This document shows, piece after piece, positions 1-5,483 of a DNA stretch of 5,483 nt; position 1 is the first letter of the stretch; the number at the start of each line of letters is the position of its first letter. The notes under the pieces were generated by a model. It was not told the DNA's origin and searched no databases. It was given only the letters and a program-made list of their open reading frames with translations. A program made the position numbers and the translations under genes. This DNA is from Muribaculaceae bacterium. Its GTDB lineage: Bacteria > Bacteroidota > Bacteroidia > Bacteroidales > Muribaculaceae. The DNA lies in contig JAFLTK010000075.1 in assembly GCA_022511505.1 (NCBI GenBank), positions 1-5,483 on the forward strand, read 5' to 3'.

Positions 1-1863
1 CAATGTGGCGATAATTTGCAGTCCGTCAGGGGTGTAGGAAGGAGTAACGAGGCTGAGCAGATTGCTGAGCAGATGCTCGGCTTCGAGGTCGCTCATCTCG
101 TGGTGACTGCCGGTAGCGGCTGCGCGAGCCATTGACAGGGCAAGTTGCTCCTGCATCGCGTCGCCCGGCTCGGCGCCGGTCTCGCGAACGGTCTCAATCA
201 TTCCTTGAATTGTCTCGACCGGATTGGCCTTACCCAACTCGGCGGGAACGCTGTTGATGTTCCACGTGTTTTCGCCCATATACTCCAACTCAAAACCAAG
301 TGGCAACAGCGACGGAATAATAGATGTCAGCGTCACGTTATCGGCCGGACTAAGTGTCAGTGTTTCAGGGAAAAGCAAATGCTGTGACGAGAAACTGCGC
401 GAGCGCGTCAGGGTGATGAATTGCTCGTAGAGCACGCGGATGTGGGCACGGCGACGGTCGATGATAAGTAGCCCGTCGCTACCGGGGGTGACGATGTATC
501 GGTTGGCAACCTGCACGAGCCCCACGGCACCCATCGGCGTGTCGGTGCCTGGCAACGCGTCAATCGTTTCGCCGAGATTGTCGACACGGCTGGTGACGTC
601 GTTGAGAACGCTGTCGACTGTAAATTCTTCGGTGGGCTTGTCGTTGCCTGCCGTTTGTCCGGTGAATCCGCGATAGAGCGATTCCCAATCTTGCATGGGC
701 ATGCGCGGGCGAGGTCCACCGCCGCCAATACTTCGGCCCGATGAACCGGCGGTTGGTGTGGCAAACGGATTATAGGACGGGTCGACAGGGGCGCTATGCT
801 CGGCATTGGCGTTGGGTTGGAATGTCGGAATTTCAGGCACACCCTCGGTGTCAAAGTCAATGGCGGGCACGGCGTTAAACCGTCCCAGCGACTCGCGAAC
901 GGAGGCCACGAGTACCTGCCAGATTGTCCGCTCCTCTTCAAACTTTATCTCGTGTTTTGTTGGATGGATGTTGACGTCAATCGAGGCCGGGTCCACTTCA
1001 AAGTTTATGAAATAGTTGGGCTGGGAGTCGACAGGAATCAGTTGTTCGAAACATGATAACACCGCCTTGTGGAAATAGGGGTGGCGCATGTTGCGGCCGT
1101 TGACAAAGAAGTATTGGAGTGCGTTGCGACGTCGCGCATGCTCGGGCAGCGAAACGAAGCCCGAGATTCTGACGACCGAGACCTCGGCCTGAACAGGGAT
1201 AATCTGCTTGTCGATGTTTTTACCAAAGAGTTGGGCGATGCGTTGCTTGAGGCTGCCGCGAGTCAGTTGTATGACGGTAACATCATTGTGAATCAGCGTG
1301 AACTCGACCGATGTGTTGACCAGCGCCAGACGCTCAAATTCACGCATGATGTTGCTCATCTCGACAGCATCCTTTTTGAGGAATTTGCGACGGGCAGGGA
1401 CGTTGTAAAACAGGTTTTTGACCATCAGGTTTGTGCCGGGCGCGCAGGCATCGGGTTCTTGTGATTCGACCTTAGAGCCGTTGATAATCAGTCGAGTGCC
1501 GAGCGCCGCGCCGTGGAGCATGGTCCTCATATCAATCTGAGCGATTGCAGCAATCGACGCCAATGCTTCGCCGCGGAATCCCATGGTGTGGAGCGCAAAA
1601 AGGTCGTCGGCATTTTTGATTTTAGAGGTCGCGTGGCGTTCAAAAGCGAGTCGGGCGTCGGTGTCGCTCATTCCGCTGCCGTTGTCAACGACCTGAATCA
1701 AAGTGCGGCCGGCGTCTTTGATGATGATGGATATAGACGTGGCACCGGCATCGACGGCGTTTTCGACGAGTTCCTTGATGACCGAGGCGGGACGTTGAAT
1801 CACCTCGCCGGCCGCAATCTGGTTGGCGACCGAGTCAGGCAAAAGTCTGATTATATCACTCAT
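1..1863 (-). CDS. mutL: DNA mismatch repair protein MutL (3' end cut by window edge)
   Basis: This is the GHKL-type ATPase that couples mismatch recognition by MutS to downstream strand removal, acting in the cytoplasm. Starting from the ATG at 1863-1861, the frame stays open for 621 codons to base 1 with no stop. Bacteroidales MutL proteins are about this long, so only a few C-terminal residues should be missing. ATPase motifs are intact: E-L-V-E-N-A-V-D-A-G (31-40, catalytic E31 and Mg-binding N35), D-N-G-S-G (60-64), H-A-T-S-K (77-81), G-F-R-G-E-A-L (95-101), and G-T-N-L with N-L-F-Y-N-V-P-A-R (143-158). F-V-N-G-R (253-257) and D-V-N-I-H-P-T-K-H-E (296-305) close the N-terminal domain. A Gly/Pro-rich linker spans about 335-440. 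The C-terminal dimerisation domain has D-R-R-R-A-H (469-474) in place of the usual DQH box, a likely beta-clamp-binding Q-H-L-L-F-P (494-499), and T-P-D-G-L-Q (611-616) where endonuclease-type MutLs have C-P-H-G-R-P. The start lies 24 bases after the ostA-like stop in an AT-rich spacer without a Shine-Dalgarno, which suggests co-transcription. Confidence 0.97.
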   Translation of the reverse strand, partial: MSDIIRLLPDSVANQIAAGEVIQRPASVIKELVENAVDAGATSISIIIKDAGRTLIQVVDNGSGMSDTDARLAFERHATSKIKNADDLFALHTMGFRGEALASIAAIAQIDMRTMLHGAALGTRLIINGSKVESQEPDACAPGTNLMVKNLFYNVPARRKFLKKDAVEMSNIMREFERLALVNTSVEFTLIHNDVTVIQLTRGSLKQRIAQLFGKNIDKQIIPVQAEVSVVRISGFVSLPEHARRRNALQYFFVNGRNMRHPYFHKAVLSCFEQLIPVDSQPNYFINFEVDPASIDVNIHPTKHEIKFEEERTIWQVLVASVRESLGRFNAVPAIDFDTEGVPEIPTFQPNANAEHSAPVDPSYNPFATPTAGSSGRSIGGGGPRPRMPMQDWESLYRGFTGQTAGNDKPTEEFTVDSVLNDVTSRVDNLGETIDALPGTDTPMGAVGLVQVANRYIVTPGSDGLLIIDRRRAHIRVLYEQFITLTRSRSFSSQHLLFPETLTLSPADNVTLTSIIPSLLPLGFELEYMGENTWNINSVPAELGKANPVETIQGMIETVRETGAEPGDAMQEQLALSMARAAATGSHHEMSDLEAEHLLSNLLSLVTPSYTPDGLQIIATL

Positions 1864-1887
1864 AATTGAATTTCAACTTTAGTTGGG

Positions 1888-3570
1888 TCATTCATCCTCC
1901 TTGCGCAGTAGCAGGTCCATCTCGGGCGGATAGTCAAATACCTCGTCGGGGGACAGCGGGCGCAATTTGGCATACCAGCGGAACTGTGGCAGCAGATACT
2001 CGCCGCGCTTTGCCAAGTAGAGGGGGGTTACAGTGCCCGTTGTTTCTGGCCACACGAGCACCGTGTCAATCTCGTTGTTGACAAATGTCGCGTTCATGAA
2101 ACTGCTCTCGACGCGGGCATATTTGTTGTAGGTCGAGTCTTGTTCCATCGGGAAGATGACGGCGGTCACCGAGCCTTGGACAAGCATCCGCTGAATAGTC
2201 GAGTCGTTGAGCCAAATTTTCATGTCGTCGCCCGACAGTTGGTTGTAGCAGTCTTCGCCTATATGCTCGGCCATCAGTCCGGTTTTTGGCAGCGTGACAA
2301 GGTCGGCGGTCGAGTCGTTGAAATGGACCGTAATCAGATTGCCCGACACCTGGCGCGGACCGCTCCAAACAATTGGTTTATAGAACATTCTCATGATGGA
2401 ATCAGACTCGGTGATGGTCATCGAGTCACATAGGCCCTGAATGTCGCTCCTAAAAAAGCGGACTCGATGGAACGCCGTTGTCACTCGCGTCGAGTCGGGG
2501 GCATAGAAGGCGTTGATGGTGTCGCCGTGGAGATAGAGAGTGTCGCCGCGCGAGAAGTCTTTGGCGAGGGCGTCGCCGGTGACAAAAGCGCTGTCGGTCA
2601 GTTCGTTATAGAATCCATATTCGCCAATCAGGATGCGGCGCCCGGCGGTGTCGACAATCTCCATGTTACCCATCGCCTCGCCAAAACCACGGTCGCGGTT
2701 ATAGAAAAGCGTGTCCCCCTCCAGAGTAACATTGTTTTTCTTGGTAATCACCTTGGAGCGGGAGAAGAGGTAGGCCATGCCGGTGTTGGTGTTGTAGTTG
2801 CCTGACGACGAGACGATGTCGCCGTCTTTGCTTTCGATGAAAGTGCGGGCGATAAGAGTTGCCTCGTTGGTCGCGGTATTATATTTCAGCGAGTCGGTTT
2901 CCATCCTGAGGGTATCGTTGTCGCCGATGCTCGTCAGAATGACGTCGCCAAAGAAAAACGCGTCCTTTGTCGACGGATAATAGTAGCCCTCAAAGGACGT
3001 CAGTCGGTTTTTACGGTCGGTCAACTGACCGCCGGTTTGATAGTAGCCGATGTTGCGGTTGAGGTCATAGTTGAAGACGTCGGTTATCAGCGTTACATCG
3101 CGGTTAATCATGCGCACCTTGCTGCTGGTGTTACCGGCATAGAGGGTCGCCATCTCGCTCATGCCGTTGTAGTTGAGTTCGTCGGCATAGATGAACAGGG
3201 TGTCGCCCTGTTCCATCCTGACGTTGGAAAAAGCGTCAAGCGAATTGGATGTTTCGTAGAAATAGGCGCTGTCACAGTACATGAACATGCCCTCCTTACG
3301 GAACACGACATTGCCCTGAAGTATCTGGTAGTCGCGTGCAGCGTTGTCGGGCCCTTGCTCTTGCACCAGACGGTCGGCATGCTCGAGAAACACCTTGCCG
3401 GGCTCGTTGCGGTCAACCGTCGGGATGACCGGCTCGATTTTGTCGGCCTGTCCGGGCGACTGGGCGAGAAGCACCGGGAGGGCCGTCAATACAATCAGAG
3501 CCACTGCGACTAACTGACTGCAGTCACAGCGGCGCCTTGGTCGTTGGTCTATATTCCTGTTGGACAACAC
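1888..3570 (-). CDS. OstA-like periplasmic protein (LptA/LptD-N family repeats)
   Basis: This 560-residue exported protein resembles the OstA-like proteins encoded next to mutL in Bacteroidales. An N-terminal signal peptide is clear: a basic stretch (R-P-R-R-R, 10-14), a hydrophobic core (about 20-35) and probable cleavage at A36/Q37. The mature protein is rich in beta strands. It contains a recurring (G/N)-D-T-L element at 122, 218, 285 and 342, usually followed by a hydrophobic-D-x-L/I-x-Y/F strand, as expected for stacked OstA/LptA beta-jellyroll units. N-terminal residues about 55-210 probably form the best-conserved OstA domain. LptA and the N-domain of LptD carry lipopolysaccharide across the periplasm, so a role in LPS/lipid A transport is inferred from the family. 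No LptD-type C-terminal barrel is visible, and the protein ends in an acidic tail. The start is GTG at 3570-3568, because an in-frame stop lies at 3597-3595 and no other ATG, GTG or TTG falls between them. It begins 10 bases after the surA-like stop. The TGA at 1890-1888 ends it just before mutL. Confidence 0.88.
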   Translation of the reverse strand: MLSNRNIDQRPRRRCDCSQLVAVALIVLTALPVLLAQSPGQADKIEPVIPTVDRNEPGKVFLEHADRLVQEQGPDNAARDYQILQGNVVFRKEGMFMYCDSAYFYETSNSLDAFSNVRMEQGDTLFIYADELNYNGMSEMATLYAGNTSSKVRMINRDVTLITDVFNYDLNRNIGYYQTGGQLTDRKNRLTSFEGYYYPSTKDAFFFGDVILTSIGDNDTLRMETDSLKYNTATNEATLIARTFIESKDGDIVSSSGNYNTNTGMAYLFSRSKVITKKNNVTLEGDTLFYNRDRGFGEAMGNMEIVDTAGRRILIGEYGFYNELTDSAFVTGDALAKDFSRGDTLYLHGDTINAFYAPDSTRVTTAFHRVRFFRSDIQGLCDSMTITESDSIMRMFYKPIVWSGPRQVSGNLITVHFNDSTADLVTLPKTGLMAEHIGEDCYNQLSGDDMKIWLNDSTIQRMLVQGSVTAVIFPMEQDSTYNKYARVESSFMNATFVNNEIDTVLVWPETTGTVTPLYLAKRGEYLLPQFRWYAKLRPLSPDEVFDYPPEMDLLLRKEDE

Positions 3571-3580
3571 CGTTGGGGGG

Positions 3581-4948
3581 TTATTGTTGTTCCTTTATCC
3601 AGCCTTTGTGAATGAAATCACAGTTGCGCCAACCATCCTCTACGCGAACGTAGGTATCGGCTATTTTTTTGTCAATCCAGTTGGCAAGGATGCGGCTTCG
3701 CTCGGCGTTCTCATACATTGTTTTTATCTGCTGATAGTCGTCGCTGAGGTTGGCGCGGTGACCATCAATGCGGTTGGTCAACTTGACGATAGCAACGACA
3801 TCGCGGTTCAATTTGGGGTCGGTCATGATAAAAGCCTTTGAAACCTCGCCAATCTGCAGGTTGTTGACCTGCTTGGCAACTTCCTGTGGAAGTTGAGCCA
3901 TTTCAAAGCGGGTGGTACCGGTATATTCGTTGACCATCACGCCGCGGTTGTTGCGCGTGTCCTTATCCTGTGACACATAGCCTACGGCCTCCTCAAAGGT
4001 GAATTTGTGGTTGTCGACCATGTCGGTTCTGAGCGAGTCCAGTCGAGTCAGCGCGTCGGTGAGGTCCTTGTCGCTGACCTTGGGCTTGAGCAGGATGTGG
4101 CGGCAGTTGATGCGGTCGCCACGTTTCTCGATAAGTTGGATAATGTGGTAGCCAAATTCAGTCTCGACAATCTTTGATACCTTCTTAGTATCGTTGAGGT
4201 TGAAAGCAACCGAGGCAAACTCGGGCACAAGCTGTCCGCGGCCCATGAAGCCGAGTTCGCCGCCGCGGCTGGAACTACCGGGGTCCTCGCTGTAAAGGAT
4301 AGCAAGTGTCGAGAAATCGCTCTGGCCCGAGTTGACGCGTTCCGAGAAATCGCGCAGTCGTGCCTTGACGTCCTCTACCTCCTCGCGGGGGATTGCGGGC
4401 GAGAGTGTCAGGATTTGCACCTCGACCTGTAGCGGGACGTAGGGGATAGAGTCGGCGCTGAGATTGTTGAAATATTGACGCACCTGAGCCGGTGTTGCGG
4501 TTATATTTTCGGTCAAGTTTCGCTGAACTTGCTGCACGCGGCTGCGGTTGCGGGCCATGTCCATCAACTGCTCGCGCATCTGGGGCAGCGGCTTGTGGAA
4601 ATATTGCTCGACTTTCTCGCGACTGCCAAGATTGGCGATATAGTAGTTGAGTTGGGCCTCGACCTGCTGGGCTACCATCGCGTCCTGAACCTCGACAGTG
4701 TCTATATCGGCCTGGTGGAGAAACAGTTTCTCGACGGCAAGTTGCTCGGGGATGATGCAATAGGGGTCGCCCTGAATCTGCTCGGGCTCATACTTGAGTT
4801 GCTGATAGGCTTCCTCGATGTCACTTTTCCAGATAGGTTGGTCTCCTATGACCCAAGCAACCTCCTCGGCGATATTGTTTTGGGCTATAGCGATAAGCGA
4901 TAGGGTGGCGACGATGCCGGTCGATAATAGTAACTTTAAGTTTTTCAC
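3581..4948 (-). CDS. SurA-like periplasmic peptidyl-prolyl isomerase/chaperone with two parvulin domains
   Basis: Periplasmic foldase of the SurA/PpiC type, expected to escort unfolded outer-membrane proteins and isomerise X-Pro bonds. With the GTG at 4948-4946 the protein has 455 residues. It opens with a good signal peptide: K-N-L-K, a hydrophobic core (6-21), and probable cleavage after A-I-A at 22/23. A helical SurA-type chaperone region covers about 28-165. Parvulin domain 1 (about 173-275) matches the PpiC signature at 212-233 (F-S-T-L-A...S...G-G-E-L-G), followed by G-R-G-Q-L-V-P-E-F and F-G-Y-H-I-I (265-270). Domain 2 (about 282-392) starts with C-R-H-I-L-L (282-287) but is much more divergent. 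A charged helical tail ends in TAA at 3583-3581. An upstream in-frame TTG at 5002 would add 18 polar residues in front of the signal peptide and is unlikely to be the start. A 134-base gap separates it from the isomerase gene upstream; the ostA-like gene follows after 10 bases, fitting a shared envelope-assembly operon. Confidence 0.92.
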   Translation of the reverse strand: MKNLKLLLSTGIVATLSLIAIAQNNIAEEVAWVIGDQPIWKSDIEEAYQQLKYEPEQIQGDPYCIIPEQLAVEKLFLHQADIDTVEVQDAMVAQQVEAQLNYYIANLGSREKVEQYFHKPLPQMREQLMDMARNRSRVQQVQRNLTENITATPAQVRQYFNNLSADSIPYVPLQVEVQILTLSPAIPREEVEDVKARLRDFSERVNSGQSDFSTLAILYSEDPGSSSRGGELGFMGRGQLVPEFASVAFNLNDTKKVSKIVETEFGYHIIQLIEKRGDRINCRHILLKPKVSDKDLTDALTRLDSLRTDMVDNHKFTFEEAVGYVSQDKDTRNNRGVMVNEYTGTTRFEMAQLPQEVAKQVNNLQIGEVSKAFIMTDPKLNRDVVAIVKLTNRIDGHRANLSDDYQQIKTMYENAERSRILANWIDKKIADTYVRVEDGWRNCDFIHKGWIKEQQ

Positions 4949-4987
4949 GTTGACGGGTTGAAGAGAGTTGTAAGGATTATTCTTTTT

Positions 4988-5061
4988 TAACCGCGACGAC
5001 AATCCCTCGGTGACGAGAGACTGCCGTCGGCAGGTATATCAGAGGATATGACTTGCGGTCA
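4988..5061 (-). promoter_or_regulatory. Possible structured leader of the surA-like gene (three hairpins closed by a fourth stem)
   Basis: On the minus strand, three inverted repeats follow each other almost without gaps. Hairpin 1 (5049-5036) is ATATC-CTCT-GATAT, a 5-bp stem with a 4-base loop. Hairpin 2 (5033-5021) is CTGCC-GAC-GGCAG, 5 bp with a 3-base loop. Hairpin 3 (5020-5003) is TCTCTCG-TCAC-CGAGGGA, 7 bp including one U-G wobble. Outside them TGACCGC (5061-5055) can pair with GCGGTTA (4994-4988), 7 bp with one G-U, giving a 74-nt four-way junction that ends 39 bases before the GTG start. The pairings are visible in the sequence; any regulatory role is inference. The same gap shows no convincing Bacteroidota promoter (TAnnTTTG) and no U-tract after the hairpins, so a simple intrinsic terminator is not supported. 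Confidence 0.35.
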
Positions 5062-5082
5062 GTTTATGTTTTACTCACTGAA

Positions 5083-5483
5083 TCATTTGCCTTCCAGTGA
5101 TTTAAGCACTTTTTTGTTGACTTTCACCTTGTATTTCTTGCGCAGGGCTTTAACCCATTCCTGCTCGAGATACTGTGAATAGTCGGCAGTAACATCGGTT
5201 CTCATATCGAGAGCCTCCTCGGGAGTGTCGATTATCTTGCCTTGGTTGCCAAACCACACTTTCCATTTGCTCTTGCTCTCGGGCTTTTCGCCGTCAAAAG
5301 CGATATAGTCGATGATATCATTTTCGCCTTTGGCTGCGATGACGCGGCTTACGTTGATTTCGCTGCCAAAGCGGTTATTGAGTTCGAGAACTACCTGGTC
5401 GCCGACAAAGTTGTTTTCGGCAAGGAATTGCTTGGCAAGGTCGGCAACCGAGTCATTGACAGCCATTACTACATAGCCTTTAT
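5083..5483 (-). CDS. C-terminal part of a PpiC/SurA-type peptidyl-prolyl isomerase (5' end outside window)
   Basis: Only the last 132 codons are present. The frame is open at the right-hand edge (K-G-Y-V-V precedes the first internal ATG at 5466), so that ATG is not the real start. The visible part lies beyond any parvulin catalytic core. The closing segment, with V-T-A-D-Y, L-E-Q-E-W-V, L-R-K-K-Y and a V-L-K-S-L end, resembles the C-terminus of the roughly 500-residue peptidylprolyl isomerases that precede the SurA-like gene in Bacteroidales. That family is periplasmic and works on outer-membrane protein folding. The protein ends in a lysine-rich tail and a TGA at 5085-5083. The assignment rests on this tail plus the neighbouring SurA-like gene; no catalytic motif can be seen in the window, so the family call is an inference. 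Confidence 0.72.
   Translation of the reverse strand, partial: KGYVVMAVNDSVADLAKQFLAENNFVGDQVVLELNNRFGSEINVSRVIAAKGENDIIDYIAFDGEKPESKSKWKVWFGNQGKIIDTPEEALDMRTDVTADYSQYLEQEWVKALRKKYKVKVNKKVLKSLEGK

Noticed and set aside
408..941. 177-codon minus-strand reading frame inside mutL
   Set aside because: It lies in another frame of the well-supported MutL coding sequence; its proline- and serine-rich product shows no recognisable domain.
1069..1464. 131-codon plus-strand reading frame antisense to mutL
   Set aside because: It is a shadow of the conserved MutL N-terminal domain, with no independent coding signal.
1868..1885. Overlapping small inverted repeats (CAAC-TAAA-GTTG and TTGAA-A-TTCAA) between ostA-like and mutL, as terminator or operator
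   Set aside because: The stems are only 4-5 bp, AT-rich and mutually exclusive, with no U-tract; chance is a sufficient explanation in an AT-rich spacer.
3037..3513. 158-codon plus-strand reading frame antisense to the ostA-like gene
   Set aside because: It mirrors the codon pattern of the gene on the opposite strand, and no family resemblance or start context supports it.
3520..3531. Lipoprotein signal in the OstA-like protein because of Cys15 and Cys17
   Set aside because: Both cysteines precede the hydrophobic core. A lipobox Cys must follow it, and the core ends in A-Q, which fits ordinary signal peptidase cleavage.
3575..3580. Run of six C (minus strand) just before the ostA-like GTG, as a phase-variation tract
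   Set aside because: It is short and lies in the 10-base spacer after the surA-like stop, so slippage would not change any reading frame.
4475..4903. 142-codon plus-strand reading frame antisense to the surA-like gene
   Set aside because: Its Leu/Val-rich product is what the reverse complement of Gln/Glu/Asp-rich SurA helices gives; no signal peptide or domain.
5000..5002. TTG at 5002 as start of the surA-like gene, giving 473 residues
   Set aside because: It would put 18 polar residues before a well-formed signal peptide. The GTG at 4948 places K-N-L-K directly before the hydrophobic core and gives the expected length.
4988..5061. A tRNA gene, because the fold is 74 nt with a 7-bp closing stem
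   Set aside because: The loops are 4, 3 and 4 bases. There is no 7-base anticodon loop, no T-loop GTTCGA-type sequence and no D-loop GG, and eight unpaired bases precede the closing strand.

Overview
The window is a compact stretch in which every gene reads leftwards on the minus strand. In order of transcription these are: the 3' end of a peptidyl-prolyl isomerase gene (5083-5483), a complete SurA-like two-parvulin isomerase (3581-4948), a complete OstA-like periplasmic protein (1888-3570), and mutL (1-1863), which lacks only its last few codons at the window edge. I recognise the order PPIase, SurA-like, OstA-like, mutL as a Bacteroidales arrangement. The protein styles, the lack of Shine-Dalgarno motifs and the AT-rich leaders before the starts also point to Bacteroidota. 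The moderately GC-rich coding sequence would fit a Muribaculaceae-like gut bacterium, but the genus cannot be read from this window.

Spacing is tight between the last three genes: 10 bases from surA-like to ostA-like and 24 bases from ostA-like to mutL. They probably share a transcript. The only real intergenic gap (4949-5082, 134 bases) lies before the surA-like gene. It holds three back-to-back inverted repeats enclosed by a fourth pairing, so it could fold as a four-way junction leader.

The first three genes all belong to envelope biogenesis. The two isomerases are periplasmic chaperones for outer-membrane proteins, and the OstA-like protein has the repeated beta fold of the LptA/LptD-N (lipopolysaccharide transport) family. 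MutL is a cytoplasmic mismatch-repair ATPase and appears to be a passenger.

The window looks like core genome: no mobile elements, tRNA/rRNA genes or CRISPR were seen. The points that deserve a second look are the MutL C-terminal domain, which lacks recognisable endonuclease residues and has an odd D-R-R-R-A-H box; the split of the two parvulin histidines between the two domains of the SurA-like protein; and the structured leader.
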